Shown here: positions 1-7,320 of the stretch, piece after piece
Position numbering within the stretch: position 1 is the first letter of the stretch
Layout of the letters: every line of letters starts with the position of its first letter
Origin: a virus
Strand: one strand, 5' to 3'
DNA: 27,175 bases
Virus record (IMG/VR): IMGVR_UViG_3300037485_001753
Coordinates: 1-27,175 of that record
Program-made: the position numbers and the translations under genes
Notes under the pieces: model-generated
What the model saw: the letters and a program-made list of their open reading frames with translations, nothing else
What the model was told of the DNA's origin: nothing
Database searches by the model: none

Positions 1-2
1 CC

Positions 3-83
3 AATACGGGAGCGATCATCTGTGACCCAAATAAAGAAGCGCAGGGAACCCTGGAAAGCAGGAAAAGGCGGGAAGAGTGTTGA
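3..83 (+). CDS. Partial unknown ORF entering from the left edge
   Basis: An open frame enters from the left edge and stops at TGA 81-83, giving about 26 residues that begin NTGAIICDPNKEAQ. I recognise no family. Another frame is open from base 1 to about 123, so the coding frame is not certain. This frame is preferred because its stop overlaps the GTG of the next small ORF, as in coupled genes. The stretch is clearly AT-richer than the phage genes to its right, so it may be flanking host DNA or the phage end. Confidence 0.25.
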   Translation, partial: NTGAIICDPNKEAQGTLESRKRREEC

Positions 84-178
84 AAAGACGCGACTTACAT
101 GGACTTTTAGAGGATTTAGGTAATCAGGAAAAATTACGCATCAAAACGGGAATATATCAACTAGTCTGGAAAAAATAA
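77..178 (+). CDS. Possible 33-aa ORF, unknown
   Basis: A GTG start at 77 overlaps the stop of the preceding partial frame. A purine-rich GGGAAGAG lies immediately upstream, too close for a normal ribosome site. The product is 33 residues, charged, beginning with a Leu-Lys-Arg-Arg stretch and ending LVWKK, and it stops one base before the terminator hairpin at 180-204. It could be a tiny gene, or the C-terminal end of a frameshifted gene whose upstream part is the ORF at 3-83. No function can be assigned. Confidence 0.25.
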   Translation: MLKRRDLHGLLEDLGNQEKLRIKTGIYQLVWKK

Positions 179-179
179 C

Positions 180-204
180 CCGCCTGCAATTGGTTTGCAG
201 GCGG
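180..204 (-). terminator. Rho-independent terminator of the leftward early operon
   Basis: A perfect 10-bp inverted repeat (180-189 and 195-204, arm CCGCCTGCAA) encloses a 5-nt loop. Read on the minus strand, the stem is followed by GGTTATTTTTTCC, a good U-tract. It lies just past the last leftward gene (ending at 226). In the plus direction the stem is followed only by TTTGAA, so termination there would be weaker. Confidence 0.8.
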
Positions 205-225
205 TTTGAATGATAGCAGAAAAGG

Positions 226-795
226 TCATGCGACGGCTGAATGATGATGCTCTATGATCTTGAAAGTTAGGCATCCTAGCACGCACTCGTAGTGATAGTC
301 AGGATTGAAACCAAGCGGAGTGCCATCCGCTGATCCAGACCAGTTCCAGTCACGGACAAGCAACCGCCGGCGGTGAGTATCCAGCATCTTAAACGCAGAC
401 GCGAGCAGCGTGTCTGGAATGTCCAGCCACGATGATGGAAAGCCAGCCTGGACGAATGTTGATCGACAGTAATCCCACCCGTTATGCACACCGGCGATCT
501 CTCCGATCTGGCGCGCACACTCGCCGATCATGTGAGCGGTTCTGCGCTCGGTTCCGATCACCCAATAACAAGCCTCCATATAATCTCCAGACATCTCGGC
601 ACAGGCATGCATTAGGCGGTCAAATTCTACCGTGCGATTCACAAGGCGAATGCTTGTTTTTCCCGTCGCCTTGAGGATGATTTCATGGCGCATCTTTTCG
701 CGGGCTTCCTTTGAGTCAGCAGCCTTGAAAACCTCGGATTCTACGCGCGCCCACAAGCGCCAAAATAATGCCAACTGTGAAGGCGACAGCGTCAT
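226..795 (-). CDS. Hypothetical early protein, last gene of the transposition operon
   Basis: This 189-aa protein has no family I can name. It is moderately basic with scattered Trp and Cys (YWVIGTERR, NGWDYCRS, RDWNWSG) and no signal peptide or membrane segment. The ATG at 793-795 was chosen over upstream starts because it overlaps the stop of the preceding gene (ATGA) and has a strong AAAGGAGGTGG at good spacing. It follows the transposase, ATPase and DUF3164 genes, where Mu relatives carry small early accessory genes such as Gam-like or kil-like proteins. It does not resemble Mu Gam by eye. It is less GC-rich than the genes upstream. Confidence 0.7.
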   Translation of the reverse strand: MTLSPSQLALFWRLWARVESEVFKAADSKEAREKMRHEIILKATGKTSIRLVNRTVEFDRLMHACAEMSGDYMEACYWVIGTERRTAHMIGECARQIGEIAGVHNGWDYCRSTFVQAGFPSSWLDIPDTLLASAFKMLDTHRRRLLVRDWNWSGSADGTPLGFNPDYHYECVLGCLTFKIIEHHHSAVA

Positions 796-1430
796 GGTGC
801 CACCTCCTTTGCAGCCGGCCAGCAATCGGCGATGTCCAGGCGGATAGGGACGGGATCGTGCTGGCGGTCGGGACGCGTCTCGACGCGGAGGTAGGACTTG
901 CCACGCCGGGTCTCCATAGACTCGACCAGGAGCCGCTTGGCCTCTTGCCATTTTGGCGCTTTGATCTCCATCCGCATGAGAGAGAGCACGCGAGAAATGG
1001 ACAGCGATCCAGACTTGGAAGCCTGAAAAGCCTCATCGATCAGGGCGAGCAAAGCCTGGGCGTCTTCGCCCCCTAGCTTTTCGGCCAGACTGCGGGCGTA
1101 ATCGAGCATCAACTCGCGAGCTTTTATGACCCTCTCGTCGAGGTGGATTTCATACCGGACGTTGAGGCCCACGGTCAACAGTCCGTCGAAGGAAGACACC
1201 TGCATGTTTCCCTTCTCTCCACTTTCGATCCCGGCCTCGCCACGGGCAGCGGCTATCTTATCCAGATCGGCCAGGGAATCGGCCATTACTCTCTCCATAT
1301 AGGACCGCGCCTTGATCCAGCGCGCGTGGATCCGTCGCACGCCGGCATCCCTGGCTTTGTCGTATGCCGAAACGTAGCGCACCGGCACCGTGTTGCCCAT
1401 GGAATCTGACATAGTGGATTCTGTTTTCAT
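792..1430 (-). CDS. DUF3164 family protein (Mu-like phage early gene)
   Basis: This 212-aa protein carries the DUF3164 pattern: a long helical middle (KARELMLDYARSLAEKLGG), a LIDEAFQ segment, a G-x-L-S-x-x-RVLSLMRMEI block, then W-x-x-A and a Tyr-containing strand (SYLRVE) near the C-terminus. The family is widespread in Mu-like phages next to the A and B transposition genes; its biochemical role is not established. The ATG at 1428-1430 has AAAGGAGC upstream and overlaps the stop of the ATPase gene. Its own stop overlaps the next start, so it is coupled on both sides. Confidence 0.85.
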   Translation of the reverse strand: MKTESTMSDSMGNTVPVRYVSAYDKARDAGVRRIHARWIKARSYMERVMADSLADLDKIAAARGEAGIESGEKGNMQVSSFDGLLTVGLNVRYEIHLDERVIKARELMLDYARSLAEKLGGEDAQALLALIDEAFQASKSGSLSISRVLSLMRMEIKAPKWQEAKRLLVESMETRRGKSYLRVETRPDRQHDPVPIRLDIADCWPAAKEVAP

Positions 1431-2506
1431 GCCGCTCCTTTCGACAGCGCGAGCACGCTTCGGTAAGCCTTCGCAAAATGCTCCCACGACAGCGGCTGGC
1501 CGTCCGTCTTAGACAGGCCGTGCGCGTACTGGAGAAACTTGATGTACTTGCCGACCCCCGACGCCTGCAGCATCTCGCGGATCGTCTCCCACGTGGGCTG
1601 GTCTGGATCTGGCAGACCGAAGGCCGCCGCGATCTTAATGATGTCGGCCTTCGGTGGCGTGTCAGGCAACGTCAATTCGATCATGCCACGCCGCTTGAAC
1701 TGATCCCACACCATCGACTGACGCCCGCGCGCCAGCTCGTTTTGCAGCACTTTCGTCCCGCATATTACCACGCCACATCCGGTCCGGTCGTAGACCTCGC
1801 GGATGAACTCCACGATCTTGCGGGCGCCCAGGTCGCTCGTGTTGAGCAGCGCCTGGTGAAACTCATCGACGATCAGCAACGTCTTGTCGTCGAGGGCGTC
1901 CATCACGCGCCGACGCAGATCGACCTGCGACAGCCGCGTCGATATGTAGCACGCCTCGGCCAGGTAGCCCATGACCAGCGGCATAGTCGGAGCGGCCGGC
2001 ATGCGCAGATAGCGCGTCTGGCCGTGGTTGTTTCGGCGCTGGTATTCCAACAGCGCGGCGGTCTTGCCGATCTGACTCGACCCGTAGACATACGCCGGCA
2101 TGTTGTCGTAGAGCGCCCCCCTGCAGACTGCCGCGATCTTGCGCCAGGTGCTGGTCTCGATGTATCCGATGTCACGCCGCTTAGCCCGCTCCTCGGCGAT
2201 CTTGCGGTAGCGGGCGATCTCCGACAGCAGGTTGTCGTATTTGGCCCCATACCGGCCGTTGAAAAGCCGGTGGATCGTGGTCCCGTCCCGGTCGATGCAC
2301 TTGCCGGCATCGCCCAGCGTCATGGCCCGGTCCCGGACGTGGCCATAGAACCACCAGATCGACGCCTTGCCGTCCTGGTCTATGTCGCCCGAATCCACCA
2401 GCCGCCCCAACGCCTGCAGCACCTTGTCACCAGGGATGGTGATATGCAACCCAGCGTCCACATCCGCCCCGTCCTGCCCCGCTACTTGATCCTTGTCATC
2501 GCTCAT
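1427..2506 (-). CDS. MuB-like transposition ATPase (AAA+ target selector)
   Basis: This 359-aa AAA+ ATPase is expected to bind target DNA cooperatively and deliver it to the transposase, as MuB does. Walker A is G-SSQI-GKT at residues 142-149, Walker B is LLIVDE around 210-215, and a sensor-1-like strand VVICGTK follows near 247-252, with a basic FKRRG at about 270-274. The N-terminal ~100 residues include an HTH-like segment (TIHRLFNGRYGAKYDNL), as in MuB. The ATG at 2504-2506 was chosen because GAGAGGG lies 7 nt upstream, whereas the earlier ATG at 2531-2533 overlaps the transposase stop and lacks a site. It lies directly after the transposase gene, the normal A-B order. Confidence 0.9.
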   Translation of the reverse strand: MSDDKDQVAGQDGADVDAGLHITIPGDKVLQALGRLVDSGDIDQDGKASIWWFYGHVRDRAMTLGDAGKCIDRDGTTIHRLFNGRYGAKYDNLLSEIARYRKIAEERAKRRDIGYIETSTWRKIAAVCRGALYDNMPAYVYGSSQIGKTAALLEYQRRNNHGQTRYLRMPAAPTMPLVMGYLAEACYISTRLSQVDLRRRVMDALDDKTLLIVDEFHQALLNTSDLGARKIVEFIREVYDRTGCGVVICGTKVLQNELARGRQSMVWDQFKRRGMIELTLPDTPPKADIIKIAAAFGLPDPDQPTWETIREMLQASGVGKYIKFLQYAHGLSKTDGQPLSWEHFAKAYRSVLALSKGAA

Positions 2507-2523
2507 GTCTCGTCCCTCTCCTA

Positions 2524-4575
2524 TTAGCGGCACTGTGCGATCATCGCCAGCGCCTCATCCTGGGCGTCTCCATCCGCCCCGTCCTCGTACCGTTCGGGCA
2601 CCCGCCCGTCCGTAAGCTCTTCCAGATCGCACACCGGCCCGTCGCCGACCGCAGACGGCACCGCCACGCGACCCGCAAACACATCGGCATTGCGCCCGAT
2701 CAGCGCCATGCGCGCCTCGGCCTCCTGTTGGTGCCGCCCGCGCACCGGCATCATCTTGCGGGCCAGATCCGCATTCTGCGCACCGGCCGCGAGGATGATC
2801 GCCTCGCGGTCATAGATCGGCGCCCGCTTGTAGTTGGGCGCCACGCCGACCGTCTTGCCGCTCTCGCGGTCCACGATCACGGCGTCGGCATGGTACGGCG
2901 TCCCAAACAGCGCGTAGCTCTGCCCTGGTACCAGCGCACACCGAAACCCGTTGCGGTCCCGGCACTGCGCATGGAAGAGAACCTCATCGCCGCCATAGTA
3001 GAATTGATCTTGGAACCCGATCGTGCCGTTGGGCCTCACCGTCACCATCCGCGCGTCCGTCTCATCGAGCAGCATGGGCAGCTCGATCATCGGTATCCGC
3101 CGCAGCAGCGACTGCCCGCGTGCCCACACCTCGCGCCGCGTCATCCGCCGCGACGCCTTGTGCTCGGGGTGCCCAGCCAGCCACGCCAAGATCGCCTCGC
3201 GCCGATCCGGCGCCATGTCATCCAGCTCGCGCACCGGATGCCAGCAGTCGGTCTCACCCGTCCGCCACATCACGACCGTCCGACCCTCCCAACCCTCAAG
3301 CTCGTGCCCCGCATCATCGGCGATCCGGTCCGACAGCGCCGCCGCCAGCCGCCCATACGTCGGCCAGTCCAGCATGTTGTAGCGCACCAGGTCGCGCTGC
3401 TCCGCCGGCAACGCCCTCACTGCGTCCATGATCCGCTGATCGTACCGCACCAGCCCCGCGTGACTCTCCGGCCGGTGCTCGGCGTCCTGGCCGACCTGAC
3501 CCGGCAACATCGCCCGCATGCTGTGCTCGATCTTGTGCGCCCCTTCGCAATACGCCTTGAAGCGGAAGTTGCCGCCGCCGTCGCCCTTGAACATCCCCGC
3601 GTGCACCGCCTCGGCCAAGATCCCCGACCGCTCAACCTGAACCAACTCGCCGAAGACCGGGATGCTCTTGATCCGCTTCTCCAGGGGAGCACGGATCGCC
3701 GTGGTACCATGCTCGACCACCAACCGCACGCCGTTGGTGTGGAACCCCACACCCGTCAGCAAGTGCGCCACCATCATCCGAAACTCGCGTTCCTTCAATG
3801 CGCTCTTTTTTCCCGTCTCCGCGTCGGGGTAAAGAGGCCGCGACGCATCGCACACCCGGAACCCGCTCGCAATGTCGTAGCCCACGAACATCAACGGCCG
3901 CGCCACCTTCCCCACGCCAGGCATTACGATCTCGCAGTCCACATTCACGTCGTCAAACTCGATCACCTGCCCCGGCTCCAACCCCACCCGCGTCCGCAGC
4001 ACCGGCAGCAGATACGTCTGCGCCGCCGACCGCCCGCGCCGGCTGGCCACAAGCTGGAAGCGGTAGTTCGGATTGCGCTTGGCATCGCGCTGCAGCGTCG
4101 TGTACCGCGCCCGCGCCGGCACCCAACCCTCCGGACACAGATCCGGCATCGCCTCATCGGGGCGCTCGCGCCGCCAGCACGCCTTCCAGTCGCCCACGCC
4201 GTGGGGCAGCGCCTTGCCCGCGTGCAGGTCCGCCATCATCGCCCGCCACGCGCCCATGTTGGTCCGGTTGTGGTTCTCGCAATAGCTCATGTAGCACTCG
4301 GCCCAGTCATGCGACTTCCCCAGGCGCTTGACCTTGCGCTGATCCACCAGCCCCGCCACGCCTTTCGCCTTATAGGTATAGTAGGCGTTGCGCAGCGTCC
4401 CGAATGTCAGTTGCGCCGGATGCGCCTTCACGGCCTCGATCATCGCCTCGACCTTGCGCGGCGCCGCGTCGATGTCGCGGCACACCGCCGACAGCAGCGC
4501 CACGCGCTTCCGCTCGGCTTGGCTATCCACCGACGCCAGCGACTCATACCCCTGCAATGCCAGTGCCGTACTCAT
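2524..4575 (-). CDS. MuA-like DDE transposase
   Basis: This 683-aa protein is close in length to MuA (663 aa). It should catalyse end cleavage and strand transfer for integration and replicative transposition. An N-terminal helical DNA-binding region (to about residue 190) leads into an RNase H-like core. The first acid is in EFDDV (D208/D209), with a strand GYDIASGF at 232-239 behind it. The second position reads LVVEHGTTAI, with E288 where Asp is usual. E344 or E350 (AYCEGAHKIEHSM) is the likely third acid. A beta-barrel domain (residues ~430-580) and an acidic C-terminal tail follow, as in MuA, whose tail contacts MuB and ClpX. The next gene is the MuB homologue. AAGGGGCG precedes the ATG. 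Confidence 0.9.
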   Translation of the reverse strand: MSTALALQGYESLASVDSQAERKRVALLSAVCRDIDAAPRKVEAMIEAVKAHPAQLTFGTLRNAYYTYKAKGVAGLVDQRKVKRLGKSHDWAECYMSYCENHNRTNMGAWRAMMADLHAGKALPHGVGDWKACWRRERPDEAMPDLCPEGWVPARARYTTLQRDAKRNPNYRFQLVASRRGRSAAQTYLLPVLRTRVGLEPGQVIEFDDVNVDCEIVMPGVGKVARPLMFVGYDIASGFRVCDASRPLYPDAETGKKSALKEREFRMMVAHLLTGVGFHTNGVRLVVEHGTTAIRAPLEKRIKSIPVFGELVQVERSGILAEAVHAGMFKGDGGGNFRFKAYCEGAHKIEHSMRAMLPGQVGQDAEHRPESHAGLVRYDQRIMDAVRALPAEQRDLVRYNMLDWPTYGRLAAALSDRIADDAGHELEGWEGRTVVMWRTGETDCWHPVRELDDMAPDRREAILAWLAGHPEHKASRRMTRREVWARGQSLLRRIPMIELPMLLDETDARMVTVRPNGTIGFQDQFYYGGDEVLFHAQCRDRNGFRCALVPGQSYALFGTPYHADAVIVDRESGKTVGVAPNYKRAPIYDREAIILAAGAQNADLARKMMPVRGRHQQEAEARMALIGRNADVFAGRVAVPSAVGDGPVCDLEELTDGRVPERYEDGADGDAQDEALAMIAQCR

Positions 4576-4578
4576 GCC

Positions 4579-5313
4579 TCACGCCCCTTTCGCCGCCTTC
4601 ACCGCGTCGCGGATGGTGTCAATCTTGAGCAAGATCGCGTCGAGCAGGTTCTCATCGAAGAGCATCAGGCTTTTGCAGACCCTCGCCTCGCCGAGCAACG
4701 TCTCCAGACTCTCCAGCCAGATGTTCTGGGCCATCTGCACCGACCGCACGTGCTTCTCTTCCTCGGTCATTTTGAGGCCGCTGCGCCGGTCGCCACCCTT
4801 CGGCGCCGTCTCCGCGCACCCGAAGTCAAACGTCAACTGCCGCGCACTCTTGCCTTCCAGGAAGTCCCATATCTCCTTGCGCATCTGCGCCAGCCGCTTC
4901 GGCTTGATCCCCAACTCGCCAGCCAGATCCGCATTGACCTCGGCATCCTGATCCGTCCCCGACGGCAACGCCAGCCGCAGCGGCCAGTTATCCGGTATCC
5001 GCAAATGGAATTGCAAACCCTCTGCAAGGCCCTTGAACCGCAGCGCCGTCTTGTAGTTGATCGCCGGGCAGTTATCCTCCAGCCAGCTCTTGAGGCTTTC
5101 GCCTTCCCCGTCTGGATTATGGCGCGATACATCCAGCCCCGCATCCACCTCGATCATCATCGCCCCAAACCGGATCATCTCCAGGCACCCGCTCACCGCC
5201 TTGCGGTACTGCTCCGTGATCTGCTCCGGGCTGTACGGCCGCTGGTACTCCTCGACCGCCGCCTGAAACTTCGTGACCTGTGACTCATCGATGCGTGTGA
5301 TTGCTTTGCTCAT
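4579..5313 (-). CDS. Hypothetical early protein, DUF3102-like
   Basis: This 244-aa protein has no firmly recognised function. Residues ~25-100 have a helical pattern with a GAMMIEVD helix, then LKSWLEDNCPAINYKTALRF, resembling the DUF3102-type arrangement (hydrophobic helix, Trp-Leu, then an HTH-like helix). A later segment (KRLAQMRKEIWDFLEGKSARQLTFDF) and GGDRR precede a helical C-terminus. It is probably DNA-binding. The second ATG (5311-5313) is preferred because GGGAG lies about 10 nt before it but only 1 nt before the first ATG (5320-5322). An octamer repeat array forms its leader. It ends 3 nt before the transposase start, so the two are likely co-translated. Confidence 0.6.
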   Translation of the reverse strand: MSKAITRIDESQVTKFQAAVEEYQRPYSPEQITEQYRKAVSGCLEMIRFGAMMIEVDAGLDVSRHNPDGEGESLKSWLEDNCPAINYKTALRFKGLAEGLQFHLRIPDNWPLRLALPSGTDQDAEVNADLAGELGIKPKRLAQMRKEIWDFLEGKSARQLTFDFGCAETAPKGGDRRSGLKMTEEEKHVRSVQMAQNIWLESLETLLGEARVCKSLMLFDENLLDAILLKIDTIRDAVKAAKGA

Positions 5314-5331
5314 AAGACCCATGCTCCCTTT

Positions 5332-5378
5332 CAGTTTTCAGCATTTCAGCATTTCAGCATTTCAGTATTTCAGCTTTT
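5332..5378 (-). repeat. Octamer tandem array F (AAATGCTG units)
   Basis: Five in-register 8-bp units occupy 5339-5378 (plus-strand CAGCATTT three times, then CAGTATTT and CAGCTTTT), preceded by a 7-nt partial unit at 5332-5338. Read with the leftward transcript the unit is AAATGCTG. It forms the leader of the gene at 4579-5313 and ends about 10 nt before that gene's ribosome-binding site. The unit also occurs once inside array E (18052-18059). Confidence 0.85.
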
Positions 5379-5382
5379 ACCT

Positions 5383-5661
5383 TTAGATCCCTTTTTCCAT
5401 GTTGCTCGCCATCTCCAACACCGCCGACCGCGTGATCCGCCACAGCGGCCGCAACTCTTCCCCCTGCCTTACGATCCCCGTATTCAGGTTGGCGCACGGC
5501 AGCCGCCCCTCCTCGATCCACTCCCGCACCTTCGTGCAGCCCACATCAAACACCGTCGCCACATCGGCGACGCCAAAAAGCTCCTGCCCCTTGATCCGCT
5601 TCTCGACCAGCTCGCGGAACCCCGCGTGCACAGCCGTCAAATCTCTCGCCACGATTGCCAT
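5383..5661 (-). CDS. Small MerR/excisionase-type HTH protein
   Basis: This 92-aa protein has a winged-helix/HTH_17-like core: FGVADVATVFDVGCTKVREW followed by IEEGRLPC, then a strand with PLWRITRSAVLEM. That is the standard layout of small excisionase-like DNA-binding domains, where the HTH is followed by a recognition-helix Trp and a basic wing. It could regulate early transcription or act in transposition. The ATG at 5659-5661 follows GGAGGGGGA at good spacing. The leader carries octamer array A. The basic partner specificity cannot be told from sequence. Confidence 0.7.
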   Translation of the reverse strand: MAIVARDLTAVHAGFRELVEKRIKGQELFGVADVATVFDVGCTKVREWIEEGRLPCANLNTGIVRQGEELRPLWRITRSAVLEMASNMEKGI

Positions 5662-5674
5662 ACTTCCCCCTCCA

Positions 5675-5746
5675 ATTGCCTTATTGCCTTAATGCGTTAT
5701 TGCCTGATTAACGCATTTCCGCATTCCCGCATTCCCGCATTTCCAC
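5675..5746 (-). repeat. Octamer tandem array A
   Basis: Nine exactly in-register 8-bp units fill 72 bp. Read with the leftward transcript they run from GCGGGAAT-type units, through GCGTTAAT, CAGGCAAT and an inverted AACGCATT, to two AAGGCAAT units. The array lies between the genes at 5697-6089 and 5383-5661 and overlaps the 3' end of the former, so part of it is translated. It has the same order of unit types as arrays B-E on the other strand. Confidence 0.9.
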
Positions 5747-6089
5747 CATGGACCGCCCGATCCATCGCAATCATCCGCCGCAGCATCGCCCGGATCTGGC
5801 TCCGGTACCTCGGCCGCTCCTGGGCGTAGTATTCGGCGACCGACGTCAGCGCTGCCAGCCGGTAGCCCGCGATCCCTGGGGCGCTCAACACCGCGCCCCC
5901 GCAAGCCTCCGCCGCCGCCCGCACCCGCCGGTCATGCCACTCATCGCCCATCGCCGCCACGATCTCCGTCGCCGTCCGCCGCCCGCCCGCCTGACGCAGC
6001 CACCCCAGCAACGCCCGCGCATCATCATCCACCTGCGACCGATCCGCCGTCCGCCGCGCCGTAAACGTTAGCTCAAGTTGCTGGGTCAT
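5697..6089 (-). CDS. Small protein with winged-helix-like segment; C-terminus encoded by a repeat array
   Basis: This 130-aa basic protein has TATEIVAAMGDEWHDRRVRA followed by a GGAVLSAPGIAGYRL strand-turn-strand, which looks like a compact winged helix (HTH then beta-hairpin). GAGAGGTGATCT precedes the ATG at 6087-6089. The last ~16 residues (from about GGNAGMRECGN to the end) are encoded by octamer array A, so the natural C-terminus may once have been shorter. Because the unit is not a multiple of three, any change in copy number would rewrite this tail. The function is unknown; a DNA-binding role in early regulation or replication is plausible. Confidence 0.6.
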   Translation of the reverse strand: MTQQLELTFTARRTADRSQVDDDARALLGWLRQAGGRRTATEIVAAMGDEWHDRRVRAAAEACGGAVLSAPGIAGYRLAALTSVAEYYAQERPRYRSQIRAMLRRMIAMDRAVHGGNAGMRECGNALIRQ

Positions 6090-6092
6090 AGA

Positions 6093-6368
6093 TCACCTCT
6101 CGCATCGATGCGCAATATGCTCTTCGAGCGGATGCAGCTTCCCGCAGTACTGGCAGATCCACAGCTCCTGTCGCCGTGCCCGAGGCCGCCACGCCCGCCC
6201 CGCCATCACCCCCAGTGCCGCCATGAGCGCCAAAAACACAACACCCCAAAACAACACCGGCCTGTTCACCGCCAGCCACAGCGCCGCGAGCACCACCGCC
6301 GCGCCAGCCAGCCCAGCCATGCACCCCGCCATCACCGCCACACACCACTCTTGTTTCGTCAACTTCAT
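6093..6368 (-). CDS. Small two-helix membrane protein with C-terminal zinc finger
   Basis: This 91-aa protein has two hydrophobic stretches (about residues 10-33 and 38-56), a basic linker RAWRPRARRQ, then a compact metal-binding motif WICQYCGKLHPLEEHIAHRC with Cys-x2-Cys and a His/His/Cys set. The arrangement suggests a hairpin in the inner membrane with a cytoplasmic zinc finger facing DNA, RNA or protein. TAAGGAGAGAAT gives a strong ribosome site for the ATG at 6366-6368. It lies 3 nt before the next gene in the early operon. I do not recognise a named family. Confidence 0.75.
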   Translation of the reverse strand: MKLTKQEWCVAVMAGCMAGLAGAAVVLAALWLAVNRPVLFWGVVFLALMAALGVMAGRAWRPRARRQELWICQYCGKLHPLEEHIAHRCER

Positions 6369-6380
6369 ATTCTCTCCTTA

Positions 6381-6406
6381 TTACCGCCCCGCGCGTTATC
6401 GCGTGG
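6381..6406. repeat. TTAC-hairpin element, copy 1
   Basis: TTAC (6381-6384) is followed by 4 nt and a 7-bp stem (6389-6395 with 6400-6406, one G-T pair) around loop TTAT. It lies between the genes at 6396-6800 and 6093-6368, and the loop contains the stop codon of the former. Five other elements of the same design are on the plus strand at 15251, 16216, 23080, 25737 and 26639. Confidence 0.6.
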
Positions 6407-6800
6407 ACAGCGGCTCCCCCGCCCGCAGCGCCTGCATCTCTGCCATCACGTCGAGCCAGGAGACGCCCTTCTCCCGCGCCTCCGCCTTCACCACCGCCTT
6501 GGCCGCGTCATCCCCGGCCAGCGCCGCCGCCCGGAACCGCTCGGCCAGCCCCGTCGCCGCCGTCTTCGGCGCGGCCGATGCGATCTCATCATCCCAGCGT
6601 TCGGCATGCAGCCAGGTCGTCGGGTAGGGGCAATACGTCATATCCTTGCTAAAGCACCCCGCCGCCACCTGCGCCGTCACCGCCGCAATGATCGCCTCCG
6701 GCTTAGCCTTCCGGCACGCCTTATCAAAGGCCGCCCGCGCGGCCCCCTTCCCCACGCGCCTGGGATACGCCGCCCAGAAAGCCTCAAACATCTCATTCAT
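6396..6800 (-). CDS. Replication-organiser C-terminal-like protein
   Basis: This 134-aa protein opens with MFEAFWAAYPRRVGKGAARA and has AFDKA, then PYPTTWLHAERWDDE. That is the recurring signature (FWxxYPRKxxK...PTTWLxxxRWxDE) of the C-terminal domain of many phage replisome-organiser or DnaT/gpO-like proteins, here without the usual N-terminal DNA-binding domain. It may recruit host replication proteins for replicative transposition. The ATG at 6798-6800 overlaps the preceding stop (ATGA) and has GGAGGGCG upstream; a longer open frame lacks these. A hairpin element overlaps its stop codon. Function is inferred from the motif alone. Confidence 0.65.
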   Translation of the reverse strand: MNEMFEAFWAAYPRRVGKGAARAAFDKACRKAKPEAIIAAVTAQVAAGCFSKDMTYCPYPTTWLHAERWDDEIASAAPKTAATGLAERFRAAALAGDDAAKAVVKAEAREKGVSWLDVMAEMQALRAGEPLSTR

Positions 6801-7105
6801 GCCCGCGCCCTCCACGCCTTGCACGTCCCATCGCGATAGATAAACTGCGACGTGACGCCGCACTTCCCGCACTCGCCCGACTCACTCTTCCACTCTGCAC
6901 AGACGCGACACATCCGCCGCGCCTCCGGGCAGCATTGCACGCGGCATTCAGCGCAATCCCGCTCCCGCTCCTCGCAACCCCGCCGCGCCGCATTCCGGTC
7001 CACATCATCGGCGGGGGTCCACCATGCCGGCATACCAGCCGCGACGGCCGCCGCCTGATCCAGCGCCACGCGCGTGGGGTACGTGTTGAAGAATCGGTTC
7101 TTCAT
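6797..7105 (-). CDS. Cysteine-rich putative zinc-binding protein
   Basis: This 102-aa protein begins MKNRFFNTYPTRVALDQAAA and then becomes Cys-rich. CAECRVQCC, MCRVCAEW and CGKCG make at least three Cys-x2-Cys or Cys-x3-Cys knuckles over residues ~50-95, so one or two structural zinc sites are likely. Similar small zinc-ribbon proteins are common in phage early regions, usually without a known role. It is coupled on both sides by ATGA overlaps (start at 7103-7105, stop at 6797-6799), with GGTGGAGG before the start. Confidence 0.7.
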   Translation of the reverse strand: MKNRFFNTYPTRVALDQAAAVAAGMPAWWTPADDVDRNAARRGCEERERDCAECRVQCCPEARRMCRVCAEWKSESGECGKCGVTSQFIYRDGTCKAWRARA

Positions 7106-7320
7106 AGCGTGGCCTCCACCGAAGAATGCGTGATCCGCCGCTTCCAGATCGCATACATCCCGTCATCCCGTTCCACCGGCAGGCATCCCGCGCCTAGGCA
7201 TGAGATCCCGTTGGCCGAGAACGCGAATCCCTCGCAACCGAACTGATTCTTCGGCAGGATCACCGCGTCGTAGATCACGCCGCTTACATTGATCACCTTT
7301 TGTTCACCCCGTTCGTTCAT
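7102..7320 (-). CDS. Small hypothetical early protein
   Basis: This 72-aa protein has no recognised family. It is predicted mostly beta (VINVSGVIYDAVILPKNQFG, then GFAFSANGISCL) with a C-terminal MYAIWKRR segment, and it lacks a signal peptide or membrane helix. The start (7318-7320) overlaps the upstream stop and its stop overlaps the next start. GGAGAGGTGG gives a strong ribosome site. The tight coupling supports a real gene. Confidence 0.65.
   Translation of the reverse strand: MNERGEQKVINVSGVIYDAVILPKNQFGCEGFAFSANGISCLGAGCLPVERDDGMYAIWKRRITHSSVEATL

Noticed and set aside
2728-5283. An 851-codon plus-strand open frame opposite the transposase region
   Set aside because: It is the antisense shadow of GC-rich genes: very rich in Arg, Pro and His, no motif, and it spans two well-supported minus-strand genes.
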